A stretch of DNA of 64,000 nucleotides, from the NCBI GenBank assembly GCA_009692305.1, contig SHZK01000002.1, positions 266,549-330,548 on the forward strand. Reading direction: 5' to 3'. Of the stretch, positions 52,468-63,496 are shown piece after piece. The translations under genes were made by a program, and so were the position numbers. Under the pieces are notes generated by a model. The model made no database searches. It saw only the letters and a list, made by a program, of their open reading frames with translations, and was not told the DNA's origin. Numbering within the stretch: the stretch's first letter is position 1; every line of letters begins with the position of its first letter. Origin of the DNA: Gammaproteobacteria bacterium (GTDB lineage: Bacteria > Pseudomonadota > Gammaproteobacteria > Pseudomonadales > Pseudohongiellaceae).

Positions 52468-52867
52468 AAATGTATTTGAATTCGGTTAATTGAACTCTGC
52501 TTTTGCTTACTAGCGCCGTCGAGTTTGCCAAGGGCCGAGCAGTATACTGACTTCGGTTTAAAAATGAATATTTTAATCTACACTCTAATTAACTAAATAA
52601 TGTAACTACCATGAAAATATATATGTATATAGAAGATATAGATGTTGTTGTTAATAGCAACGACCGTTTCTGTGGGAAAGTCAGGTTAAGGTTAGGTTTT
52701 CAACAACTTATAACAAGTACAACCTGGTTGAAAACCCGTTGGCATGGTCGCAGTATGCCGTTGGCTGAGTGTGCATAAGCTTGAGTGGTGGATTGCGCCG
52801 TAAAAGTTATTCAGATCAATCCACGGCATCTTCACTCCCAAAGATACTTTTCCCACAGACTATTAGA
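52468..52867. other. AT-rich intergenic region with DnaA-box-like sites, possible secondary origin or ARS
   Basis: 400 bases with no gene between mnmG and mnmE. 52556-52660 is strongly AT-rich. Next come a 10-bp inverted repeat (GGTTTTCAAC 52695-52704, GTTGAAAACC 52737-52746), TGTGCATAA (52780-52788, reverse of TTATGCACA) and TTATTCAGA (52807-52815). TGTGGGAAA (52671-52679) and TTTCCCACA (52849-52857) form a matched pair around these. The position beside mnmG recalls enteric oriC, but both flanking genes read the same way. Confidence 0.4.
52541..52568 (-). promoter_or_regulatory. Possible promoter of the mnmG-rsmG-parAB operon
   Basis: On the minus strand TTCATT, 16 bases, TATACT, about 75 bases before the mnmG ATG. 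The -35 is weak. Confidence 0.4.
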
Positions 52868-54274
52868 CTATTTGCCAACACAGAAACTGGCAAAAATTTC
52901 CCCCAGCAAATCATCACTGGAATACTCGCCGGTAATGGTGCCTAGCTCCTGCTGTGACAGGCGCAGATCTTCTGCAACGAGCTCCAATAGTGAGTGTTTG
53001 CTTACGCCCAAAGCCGCTTTTTCCATGAGACGCTGACAGTTTTCCAGCGCACGAAGGTGGCGCTCCCTGGCTGTAAATGAGCCTTCTTCGTTGCCATCAT
53101 AACCTGCACAGGACAATAAGTGCTGCTTCAAGTTATCCACACCCAAACCAGTTTTTGCAGAAAGGCAGATAACTGGCAATTGCAGTCCCAGATGAACCAA
53201 TGGATGCGGGGTGATTGGCGGGTTTTGCAGTAGATCGCTCTTATTGAAAACGATTGTTGTGCGCTGCAGCAGTCGTAGCTGGTCCTCTGCTTTATCCCCA
53301 AGTAATTGCAAGGGAGCCAACAGGTTTTCAACAGGTTCCTGCAATTCAGCACAATCGATAACCAAAAGGACACGATCTGCCTGCTCGATGGCGCGGTAGG
53401 CGCGTCTGACACCTTCCTGCTCCACCACATCCTCACTCGCGCGCAAACCAGCAGTGTCGACAATGTGCAGAGGAACCCCCTCTATATTGATTTGCTCGCG
53501 CAGCAAATCGCGGGTGGTGCCCGGTATATCAGTAACAATGGCGCTGTCAGCTCCGGATAAGGCATTCATCAAACTCGATTTGCCGGCATTAGGTTTGCCA
53601 GCGATTACCACATTGATCCCCTCCTGCAGCAATGCCCCCTGTTGCGCTTGCTTCAGGGTTCTGGAAAGCAAGCCCAGAGCTTCCTCCAACGCAGTTACAA
53701 CGCGAGTATCCGATAACACATCGATATCCTCGTCAGAGAAATCTATAGCCGCTTCCACGTTTACACGAATAGTAATCAGCCGTTGCACCAGTTCATGAAT
53801 TTGCCGTGAAAACTCACCTTGCAGTGTGCGCATGGCAGAACGGGCAGCCTGTTGGGAATTGGCATTGATCAGATCAGCGATAGCCTCTGCTTGCACCAGA
53901 TCGATCTTGTTATTCAGGAATGCGCGTTCAGAAAACTCACCTGGCCTTGCCAATCTGGCGCCACGCGACAAAGCCAGATCTCGTAGCGCATTGAGCACAT
54001 ATGCGCCGCCGTGCCCCTGCAATTCGAGAATATCTTCACCAGTGAACGAATGCGGACCTTCGAAAAAAAGGGCTATGCCTTGATCGATAATTTGTTGGTT
54101 GTTGTCTAGAAAGCGGCAGTAGTAGGCATAACGAGGTTTGGGCGTGAAGCCCAGTATGGCAGCGGCCAGCTCTTTCGCCTTGCCACCCGAAATTCGCACT
54201 ATGCCTACACCGCTCCTGCCCAAGGCAGTGGCTATGGCACAGATAGTGTCACTATTATTATTCTGTACGTGCAT
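52868..54274 (-). CDS. mnmE: tRNA modification GTPase MnmE
   Basis: GTPase partner of MnmG in wobble-uridine modification. The 468-residue protein has the folate-binding N-terminal domain, LQGHGGAYVLNALRDLALSR near 88-107, the G domain with GKPNAGKSSLMNAL near 226-239, DIPGTTRD near 251-258, DTAGLR near 274-279 and NKSD near 345, and the C-terminal CVGK, whose cysteine is characteristic. A consensus DnaA-box 9-mer (TTATCCACA) occurs inside at 53133-53141. Confidence 0.97.
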   Translation of the reverse strand: MHVQNNNSDTICAIATALGRSGVGIVRISGGKAKELAAAILGFTPKPRYAYYCRFLDNNQQIIDQGIALFFEGPHSFTGEDILELQGHGGAYVLNALRDLALSRGARLARPGEFSERAFLNNKIDLVQAEAIADLINANSQQAARSAMRTLQGEFSRQIHELVQRLITIRVNVEAAIDFSDEDIDVLSDTRVVTALEEALGLLSRTLKQAQQGALLQEGINVVIAGKPNAGKSSLMNALSGADSAIVTDIPGTTRDLLREQINIEGVPLHIVDTAGLRASEDVVEQEGVRRAYRAIEQADRVLLVIDCAELQEPVENLLAPLQLLGDKAEDQLRLLQRTTIVFNKSDLLQNPPITPHPLVHLGLQLPVICLSAKTGLGVDNLKQHLLSCAGYDGNEEGSFTARERHLRALENCQRLMEKAALGVSKHSLLELVAEDLRLSQQELGTITGEYSSDDLLGEIFASFCVGK

Positions 54275-54319
54275 AGGAATCTGGTGTGTATTCCAGAGGT
54301 GCTGAGGGCCAGCGCACAG

Positions 54320-56017
54320 TTAGGTTTCTTTTTTCGCGTCGTATGCAGCCTCGATCTTTCGAGTAATGTACCACTGCTGCAGAATGCCAAGCGCTCCGTT
54401 CGTGAACCAGTAGAGAACCAGACCAGCGGGAAACATAAGAAACATACCTGTCATCATGATTGGCATAAACTTCATCACTTTGGCCTGCATGGGATCTGCT
54501 GGCGTCGGGCTCAATGAAGTTTGCAAATACATGGTGGCGCCCATTAACAGCGGCAGAATAAAAAACGGATCACGGACTGAAAGATCGTTTAACCAGAAAA
54601 TGAAAGACGCGTGGCGTAATTCAACACTTTCGAGCAACACCCAATAAAGGGCAATAAAAACCGGCATCTGTACCAGCATTGGCAGACAGCCGCCAAAAGG
54701 ATTTATCTTCTCTTTCTTGTACAGATCCATCGTTGCTTTTTGCAGCTTCATCTTGTCATCGCCGTAGCTTTCTTTAAGCTGCTGCATTTTTGGCATCAAG
54801 CGGCGCATGCCGGCCATGGATTTGTATTGCGTTTCCGACAACTTGTACAACAAGGCCTTCACGGAAACGGTCAGCAAGATGATGGATATGCCGTAGTTTC
54901 CAACCAGTGAATCAATGCGGGTTAAAATCCAGTAAATGGGCGCCGCCAAAAACCAAAGGAATCCATAGTCTATCGTCAACTTTAGATTGGGTGATATGGC
55001 TTCAAGACTGTACTGGTCTTTGGGGCCGGCATAGTATTGTGCTGAGACAGTCTCTGTGCTGCCCGGCGCAACGGTAATTGCAGCACTTGTAAACTCTCCG
55101 AAGTACTGATTACTGCTGTTTTTTCGGGTCGTATAGCGGTTTACGGAATCTGGCCGGGGTACCCAGGCAGTAATGAAATAATGCTGGCTGAATCCTATCC
55201 AGCCACCTGTCGTATCGATAGACGTGGAGCTATCCTCGATGTCGTCAAACTTCATCTTTATATAGGGATCGTCCACAGCGGTTGTCACGAACCCAAGAAA
55301 CGTGCTGCCGAATCCCCCGGCACTACTCGGATCGTCAAAATTATCGCGCTTGATCTGTCCGTACAAGTTTGCCTGCCATGCTTGCACTGACTGGTTGTCA
55401 ACGATATAGGACACATCAATTACGTAGCTATCGCGCCGAAACGAAAACCGCTTGGTTACTGTTACTCCTGACTCGGTTGTGTGCAGCAGATCTACAGTCA
55501 ATTCGTTAGATTCATAATTCATGGTGAAGGAGGGCGCGCTGGATTGATAAATTGCACGACCATTTGTATCGATACCGTCGATACCGATCAAACCACTTTG
55601 AGCCACATAATTGCGATTCGGCATGTCGTCCAATATGACAAAGGGGTCATCTGGCACATCTATTTGTTTCAGGTATTGCGGCAGCGCCAGATAAGTAATG
55701 TCGCCGCCGAGGAGGCTGATTTTCAGATCAAGTGAATTGGTTACTACTCTAATTGATCCAACTGGGCTACCGGTGTTGGTCACGGCAGAGCTAGCAGTAG
55801 TTGCTGCAGCGGGCGCTGAAACCGTTGGAGTGTCGCTGGGCATAGCAGTTGGCAGATCGGTAACAGAAGCTACAGACGTATCCAATATTGTTGGAAGCTG
55901 TACTTGCGAGGAAGAGCCATCATTGACCAGTGGCGGATAATCTTGTTGCCATTGGAGCAGCATCAGGTAAGTGACGATTGCCAGTGCGGTGTAAAGCAGA
56001 AACCGGGTTTTATCCAT
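54320..56017 (-). CDS. yidC: Membrane protein insertase YidC
   Basis: Inserts and folds inner-membrane proteins, alone or with Sec. The 565 residues comprise an N-terminal membrane anchor (FLLYTALAIVTYLMLLQWQQ near 6-25), a low-complexity linker, a large periplasmic beta domain (to about 350), and the conserved five-helix core with KQLKESYGDDKMKLQKATMD-type cytoplasmic hairpin near 400-419, NPFGGCLPMLVQMPVFIALY near 428-447 and PAGLVLYWFTNGALGILQQW near 527-546. Gammaproteobacterial long type. It is 5 bases from yidD. Confidence 0.96.
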   Translation of the reverse strand: MDKTRFLLYTALAIVTYLMLLQWQQDYPPLVNDGSSSQVQLPTILDTSVASVTDLPTAMPSDTPTVSAPAAATTASSAVTNTGSPVGSIRVVTNSLDLKISLLGGDITYLALPQYLKQIDVPDDPFVILDDMPNRNYVAQSGLIGIDGIDTNGRAIYQSSAPSFTMNYESNELTVDLLHTTESGVTVTKRFSFRRDSYVIDVSYIVDNQSVQAWQANLYGQIKRDNFDDPSSAGGFGSTFLGFVTTAVDDPYIKMKFDDIEDSSTSIDTTGGWIGFSQHYFITAWVPRPDSVNRYTTRKNSSNQYFGEFTSAAITVAPGSTETVSAQYYAGPKDQYSLEAISPNLKLTIDYGFLWFLAAPIYWILTRIDSLVGNYGISIILLTVSVKALLYKLSETQYKSMAGMRRLMPKMQQLKESYGDDKMKLQKATMDLYKKEKINPFGGCLPMLVQMPVFIALYWVLLESVELRHASFIFWLNDLSVRDPFFILPLLMGATMYLQTSLSPTPADPMQAKVMKFMPIMMTGMFLMFPAGLVLYWFTNGALGILQQWYITRKIEAAYDAKKET

Positions 56018-56022
56018 TAGCG

Positions 56023-56271
56023 TTACTTACTCGAAGTTTGACCGTTCAGGTCGTTTTTTGCAGGCACCGGGTCATAGCCCCCTTCGTGCCAGGGGTGACA
56101 GCTACAAATGCGATGCAAACCCAACCAGGCGCCTCTTCCGGAACCGTGAATGGCGATAGCTTCTTTTGTGTATTGGGAACAAGTGGGGTGGAAGCGGCAT
56201 TGATTGCCGATTAGCAAACTAAGGCTTAATTGGTAGAACGAAATCAGCCGAATTAAGAGAGTGTCTAACAT
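56023..56271 (-). CDS. yidD: Membrane protein insertion efficiency factor YidD
   Basis: Small inner-membrane-associated protein that aids YidC insertion. From the ATG at 56271 the product has 82 residues: MLDTLLIRLISFYQLSLSLL, then GNQCRFHPTCSQYTKEAI and CHPWHEGGYDPVP, the cysteine-bearing family motifs. A longer open frame overlapping rnpA is not used. It sits between rnpA and yidC as usual. Confidence 0.93.
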   Translation of the reverse strand: MLDTLLIRLISFYQLSLSLLIGNQCRFHPTCSQYTKEAIAIHGSGRGAWLGLHRICSCHPWHEGGYDPVPAKNDLNGQTSSK

Positions 56272-56302
56272 GTAAATTTTTGATTCGCCCGGGTGATAAA
56301 GT

Positions 56303-56698
56303 TTAGAGTGATGGCTCGCGCACGGCACCAAGGCGCTTATCATTCAAATGCAGTTTGTTAAGATCAGCCCAGAGCGTGGCCAAGCGTGCGCTGATTTGGC
56401 TGTTCTGCAGTGTATCAACATCTTTACGAGTCAGCACAACCAAATCCAGTCCTGGGTCTTGCGCGCTGTGGTGACGAAAAAACTCTCGCACTATGCGCTT
56501 GACCCTATTGCGTTGTACAGCCTTCGCCACGTTTTTCTTGGCTATCACCAAGCCAAGTCTTGAGTGCGTCCAATTATTTTTGATTGCGAGAATCAGAAAA
56601 TATCGACAGGAAACTTTAAACTGGGCATTCGAGAAAACAGCTTTATAGTCAGCTGCGTTCAGCAGCCGGTTTTGTTTGGGAAAGCTGTAATCAGCCAC
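56303..56698 (-). CDS. rnpA: Ribonuclease P protein component
   Basis: Protein cofactor of RNase P, which trims tRNA 5' ends. The 131-residue basic protein has the RNR motif AVQRNRVKRIVREFFR near 60-75 and the opening FPKQNRLLNAADYKAVF near 6-22. The start is GTG at 56698, 40 bases after rpmH. The C-terminal tail is slightly longer than in E. coli (119). Confidence 0.95.
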   Translation of the reverse strand: MADYSFPKQNRLLNAADYKAVFSNAQFKVSCRYFLILAIKNNWTHSRLGLVIAKKNVAKAVQRNRVKRIVREFFRHHSAQDPGLDLVVLTRKDVDTLQNSQISARLATLWADLNKLHLNDKRLGAVREPSL

Positions 56699-56738
56699 TT
56701 ACCATTCTCTCTTCTCATTGCAATTGTCGAGAAGAAGA

Positions 56739-56873
56739 TCAGGCAGTAAGTTTTGCTCGTCCACGAGCACGGCGTCGCTTGAGAACCAGACGACCACCCT
56801 TGGTTGCCATGCGGGCTCTGAAACCATGTGTACGGGCGCGCTTCAGTAGGCTGGGTTGAAATGTTCTTTTCAT
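56739..56873 (-). CDS. rpmH: 50S ribosomal protein L34
   Basis: The 44-residue basic protein [20 protein letters not shown] followed by [20 protein letters not shown] is a textbook L34. The frame is open upstream to 56957, but the ATG at 56873 gives the invariant family start. It is the first gene leftward from the origin. Confidence 0.97.
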   Translation of the reverse strand: MKRTFQPSLLKRARTHGFRARMATKGGRLVLKRRRARGRAKLTA

Positions 56874-57271
56874 AACAGTAAATCCGAAAATTAGAGCTGG
56901 ATACGAACCAAGGCCGGTTCGAAAAAAGAGGGCGAATTCTAGAGGTTTTGCTTGCAAGTTGCAATGTTGGAATCAGCACCAGACAAGACTTCGGTAGACT
57001 TAGGATGGTTTATGCATTGCCGCAAATTGATCCCATTGTTAATCACAAGTTATCCACAGCTTATTTATTCACAGCTTGTCCGCAGCGTGTCTTTTAAAGC
57101 CAGTTTCGGGACCGGGATTTTCCAGTCAAAGCTTTGTAATATATTGATATTAAAGGATAATAAATCTCGTGAAAAAACCAGTAAAAGCTCTTTCAACCAG
57201 TGGATAACTCTGCATCGTCTGCGTAGAATTGCCCTTTCTCAAAAACAAAAACAATTGCAGGCAAGTACAAA
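56874..57271. other. oriC: Predicted chromosomal replication origin (oriC)
   Basis: 398 bases between divergent rpmH and dnaA, the oriC position in Pseudomonas. It holds TTATCCACA (57050-57058), TTATTCACA (57065-57073), and TTATCCACT on the minus strand (57199-57207), with TTGTCCGCA as a weaker match at 57076-57084. An AT-rich stretch at about 57128-57180 could be the unwinding element. Gene direction changes here, consistent with bidirectional forks. rpmH and dnaA promoters must also lie inside. Confidence 0.75.
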
Positions 57272-58705
57272 GTGGTAGTTAAAGACTGGCAAAAATGCAT
57301 TGACTGCTTACGGGCAGAACTCCCTTCGCAACAATTTAACACCTGGATTAGACCACTACACGCCGAACTGGACGCGGGTGTTCTCCGGGTTTTTGCTCCG
57401 AACAGGTTTATCCTCGATTGGGTAAAGGTAAAGTTTCTCGATCGAATTACAGAGGTCCTCGCAGATTCTGCGAGCACTCTCCACATCAGCTTGGAGGTAA
57501 CTGCACAGGACTCGCCAAGGCAGATAACTGCAACACTTGAGCCGGGGGTTAGTGCGCGTCCACATACAAGCGCAATCTCAGCAACACCAAATTCTTCTCA
57601 GCAGCCACAGAGTTACATGGCAACTTTATCGCCAACGCACTCGCGCCAACAAATGGATACTATTATTGAAGGCAAGCTCCGTCATCGGGGTGCGCTCAAT
57701 AGTGACAGCACGTTTGATAACTTCATCGAAGGCAAGTCGAACCAACTTGCCCGGGCTGCCGCCATGCAAGTAGCGGAGAATCCTGGCTATGCCTATAACC
57801 CACTTTTTATATACGGAGGCGTTGGTCTCGGAAAAACGCATTTGATGCATGCCATCGGCAATTACATGGTAGCGAAGAAACCCGGAGCAAAAGTAGTTTA
57901 CCTGCACTCAGAAACCTTTGTTGCCACAATGGTCACGGCGTTGCAGTTGAATGCCATTAACGAGTTCAAACGGTTTTACCGTTCTGTAGATGCTCTGCTT
58001 ATAGATGATATTCAGTTTTTCGCTGGCAAGGAGCGCTCCCAGGAGGAGTTTTTTCATACCTTTAATGCGCTTTTGGAAGGCGGCCAACAAATCATTCTAA
58101 CGTGTGACAGATTTCATAAAGAAATCAATGGGTTAGAAGAAAGGCTCAAATCTCGTTTCGGCTGGGGTCTAACGGTGGCAGTAGAACCGCCAGAACTGGA
58201 AACGCGGGCGGCCATTCTGATCAACAAGGCCGCACTGAGCAATGTAGATCTTCCCAATGACTGTGCACTTTTCATTGCGCAGCGGCTGAGATCAAATGTT
58301 AGGGAACTGGAAGGTGCTTTAAAACGGGTAATTGCCCATGCGAATTTCAAACGCGAAAAAATTGACCTAGATCTTATTAAGGAAGCTCTTCGGGACCTGT
58401 TCGCCCTGCAGGACAAACTCGTCACCATTGATAACATACAACGCTCAGTTGCAGAGTATTACAAGATCAAGATGGCGGACATGATTAGTAAGCGTCGTAA
58501 TCGTTCCGTCGCCAGACCAAGACAGGTTGCCATGAGCCTGTCGAAGGAACTGACTAATCACAGCCTGCCGGAGATAGGCGACGCTTTCGGCGGCCGTGAT
58601 CATACGACAGTGCTGCATGCCTGCAAGCAAGTGAACAAGTTGCGGCACACGTCGATCGATATTGAGGAAGATTACAATAACCTGCTTAGATCGCTCTCCA
58701 GTTAG
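57272..58705 (+). CDS. dnaA: Chromosomal replication initiator DnaA
   Basis: AAA+ protein that binds DnaA boxes and opens oriC. The 477-residue protein starts with GTG; domain I has [20 protein letters not shown] near 11-30, domain III the Walker [20 protein letters not shown] near 186-204 and [15 protein letters not shown] near 241-255, and domain IV the signature [20 protein letters not shown] near 434-453. Domain II is a variable linker. No strong Shine-Dalgarno is seen before the GTG. Confidence 0.97.
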   Translation: MVVKDWQKCIDCLRAELPSQQFNTWIRPLHAELDAGVLRVFAPNRFILDWVKVKFLDRITEVLADSASTLHISLEVTAQDSPRQITATLEPGVSARPHTSAISATPNSSQQPQSYMATLSPTHSRQQMDTIIEGKLRHRGALNSDSTFDNFIEGKSNQLARAAAMQVAENPGYAYNPLFIYGGVGLGKTHLMHAIGNYMVAKKPGAKVVYLHSETFVATMVTALQLNAINEFKRFYRSVDALLIDDIQFFAGKERSQEEFFHTFNALLEGGQQIILTCDRFHKEINGLEERLKSRFGWGLTVAVEPPELETRAAILINKAALSNVDLPNDCALFIAQRLRSNVRELEGALKRVIAHANFKREKIDLDLIKEALRDLFALQDKLVTIDNIQRSVAEYYKIKMADMISKRRNRSVARPRQVAMSLSKELTNHSLPEIGDAFGGRDHTTVLHACKQVNKLRHTSIDIEEDYNNLLRSLSS

Positions 58706-58759
58706 GCGGCGGCGCGCTTTTCAAACTGGCCAAGCGACTTATATTAGAAGAGACCCAAC

Positions 58760-59863
58760 ATGCAATTCGTTATCGCACGTGACAAGCTTTTAAAACCATT
58801 GCAGATGGCAAACGGTGTGGTGGAAAGGCGCCAGACACTTCCTGTGCTGTCAAACGTGCTTTTGGTGCTTCGGGATAGTGAGCTGTCACTCACAGGAACT
58901 GATCTGGAAGTGGAGCTGATTGGTCGCGTAGAAGTGGACAAAGCCAAGAAACCTGGGGCAGTAACAGTTCCGGCGCGCAAGCTGCTGGATATCTGCAAGT
59001 CACTGGCAGATGATGCCATTATTGAAGTGTCACTTAACGAAAACAAGCTGACTCTCAAGGCGGGGCGTAGCAGGTTTACGCTCACTACCTTGCCAGCGAC
59101 CGAGTTTCCTAGTGTAGATGATGAACCTGACACATTCTCTTTGAGTCTTTCTCAGCGTAAATTGCGAGAGCTATTGGAAAGCACAAGTTTCGCTATGGCA
59201 CAACAAGATTTTCGCTACTATTTGAACGGCATGCTTTTTGAGGTAGCGCCCGCTTACTTGCGAGTAGTGGCAACTGATGGCCATCGCCTGGCGATGGAAA
59301 CGCTGAATATGAAAAACGAGATTAAAGAAATTCAACAACTCATACTACCGCGCAAAGGTATTATGGAATTGTCTCGATTATTAGCGGATGGAGACGAGCC
59401 AATTGCCCTTACTTTTGGTCAGAACCATATTAGAGCCCAGGTGCAAGCCTTTACCTTCACATCCAAGCTAGTCGACGGCAAGTTTCCCGACTATAACCGT
59501 GTGCTTCCCAAGGGGGGCAATAAGGTGCTGGTGGGTAATTGTCAGGAACTCCGAAATGCGTTTTCTCGAGCGTCGATTCTTTCCAATGAGAAATATCGCG
59601 GTGTCCGCGTTTTATTGTCATCGGGGGAGCTGAAGATCCTGGCTAATAATCCTGAGCAGGAAGAAGCTGAGGAAGTTGTATCGGTCGACTATCAAGGCGA
59701 TAGTCTCGAAATAGGGTTTAACGTGAGCTACCTCATCGATGTGCTGAGTACACTGAAAAGTAAAGGCGCGCGAATTACCTTGTCTGACCCAAACAGCAGC
59801 GCACTTTTGGAAGCAGAAGAAGGTAGTGACGCAGTTTACGTAGTCATGCCAATGCGACTCTGA
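58760..59863 (+). CDS. dnaN: DNA polymerase III beta sliding clamp
   Basis: Ring-shaped processivity factor of the replicative polymerase. The 367-residue protein begins MQFVIARDKLLKPLQMANGV and has three clamp domains; ATDGHRLAMETL near 173-184 and the C-terminal YVVMPMRL are typical. It follows dnaA by 54 bases. Confidence 0.98.
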   Translation: MQFVIARDKLLKPLQMANGVVERRQTLPVLSNVLLVLRDSELSLTGTDLEVELIGRVEVDKAKKPGAVTVPARKLLDICKSLADDAIIEVSLNENKLTLKAGRSRFTLTTLPATEFPSVDDEPDTFSLSLSQRKLRELLESTSFAMAQQDFRYYLNGMLFEVAPAYLRVVATDGHRLAMETLNMKNEIKEIQQLILPRKGIMELSRLLADGDEPIALTFGQNHIRAQVQAFTFTSKLVDGKFPDYNRVLPKGGNKVLVGNCQELRNAFSRASILSNEKYRGVRVLLSSGELKILANNPEQEEAEEVVSVDYQGDSLEIGFNVSYLIDVLSTLKSKGARITLSDPNSSALLEAEEGSDAVYVVMPMRL

Positions 59864-59897
59864 TCCTAATCCAGAAATCGCTGGGCCAATACATCTT

Positions 59898-60980
59898 ATG
59901 AGTGAAATCATTCGGCTCAATGTTAGCTCCGTCCGAAATATTCAATCAACGGATATCAAACCTTCTGCAGCAGTAAATGTGTTCTTTGGTGAAAACGGCA
60001 GTGGCAAAACCAGCTTACTGGAGGCCATTCATCTTTTGGCATCTGGGAAGTCTTTTCGTAGTAGCAAGGTCGATCCCCTTATAAACTACGAAGCCGATTC
60101 GTCCGCAGTGTATGCCGAGCTTCATAATGGATATCGTGTAGGTCTCAGTAAGTCTCGGCGGCAAAAGCATGAGCTTCACCTTCAGGGCCAGCCGCAGAGT
60201 AACTGGGAAAACGTAGCGCGTGAGCTACCGCTACAATTATTGGACTCAAATTCATTTCTGCTACTGGAAGGTGGCCCTCGCTCCAGAAGAAAGTATCTGG
60301 ACTGGGGAGCGTTCCACGTGGAACATAGTTTCATAGAAAACTGGAGGCGAAGCCGCAAATGTTTGGCAAACCGCAATTTCCTGCTCAGGCAGAAAAGGGT
60401 TGATATCAAACAACTCGCGGCTTGGGACGCCGAGCTATGTGATGCGGCTGGCGAAGTAGATAGGTCCAGACACAGCTATTTCTCAGCTTTAGCCCCTCGA
60501 TTCGCTGAAGTCTACTCTGAACTGAATGGGTCGGAGTCGAATAGGTTAAGTATTCACTATCTGCGCGGCTGGGACAGTGATAAGACCTTGGCTGAAGTTC
60601 TCGCGTCCTCGGTGAGCCTGGATAGTAGATACGGTGCCACGCAGAGTGGCCCACATCGAGCAGAGTTGGATATTCGAGTTGGTCGAAACCGTGCTGTAGA
60701 AGTCTTGTCTCGCGGCCAACAGAAAGTACTTGTGAGTGCACTTAAAATCGCACAGGGGGACTTGCTCAGTAAGCAGCGGGATCGTAAGTGTATCTATCTG
60801 ATCGATGATTTGCCCGCTGAGCTGGACCTGAGAAATCGGGCCTCTGTGGTGAGCCAATTGCTTCGTCAGGGAGGGCAACTATTCTTTACTTCCGTTGAGC
60901 AAAAGGCGCTTAACTCGAGCTTTCCAGACGCCGTAGAAGTGGCCATGTTCCACGTGGAACGTGGTATAATAACGGCTTGA
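59898..60980 (+). CDS. recF: DNA replication and repair protein RecF
   Basis: SMC-like ATPase that helps load RecA at gaps. The 360-residue protein has Walker A FGENGSGKTSLLEAIHLL near 30-47, the ABC signature LSRGQQKVLVSALKIAQ near 271-287, and Walker B IYLIDDLPAELD near 297-308. Two peptides FHVE, near 139 and close to the C terminus, are each encoded by a perfect parS core. It follows dnaN by 34 bases. Confidence 0.96.
   Translation: MSEIIRLNVSSVRNIQSTDIKPSAAVNVFFGENGSGKTSLLEAIHLLASGKSFRSSKVDPLINYEADSSAVYAELHNGYRVGLSKSRRQKHELHLQGQPQSNWENVARELPLQLLDSNSFLLLEGGPRSRRKYLDWGAFHVEHSFIENWRRSRKCLANRNFLLRQKRVDIKQLAAWDAELCDAAGEVDRSRHSYFSALAPRFAEVYSELNGSESNRLSIHYLRGWDSDKTLAEVLASSVSLDSRYGATQSGPHRAELDIRVGRNRAVEVLSRGQQKVLVSALKIAQGDLLSKQRDRKCIYLIDDLPAELDLRNRASVVSQLLRQGGQLFFTSVEQKALNSSFPDAVEVAMFHVERGIITA
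60310..60325 (+). promoter_or_regulatory. parS: parS site 1 (inside recF)
   Basis: CGTTCCACGTGGAACA contains the perfect 14-bp palindrome GTTCCACGTGGAAC, a known ParB site type. It encodes AFHVEH of RecF and is the exact reverse complement of site 2. Confidence 0.88.
60946..60961 (+). promoter_or_regulatory. parS: parS site 2 (3' end of recF, next to gyrB promoter)
   Basis: TGTTCCACGTGGAACG carries the same 14-bp palindrome. It encodes MFHVER near the RecF C terminus and ends directly before an extended -10 promoter. Confidence 0.88.
60962..60970 (+). promoter_or_regulatory. Extended -10 promoter of gyrB
   Basis: TGG followed by a perfect TATAAT, about 86 bases before the gyrB ATG. The -35 region is occupied by parS site 2 and has no consensus hexamer, as often with extended -10 promoters. 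Confidence 0.6.
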
Positions 60981-63485
<2,505 letters not shown>

Positions 63486-63496
63486 TCACAGCGCGA

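Noticed and set aside
53133..53141. Origin element inside mnmE (TTATCCACA)
   Set aside because: A single consensus 9-mer within a conserved coding region is expected by chance; no cluster surrounds it.
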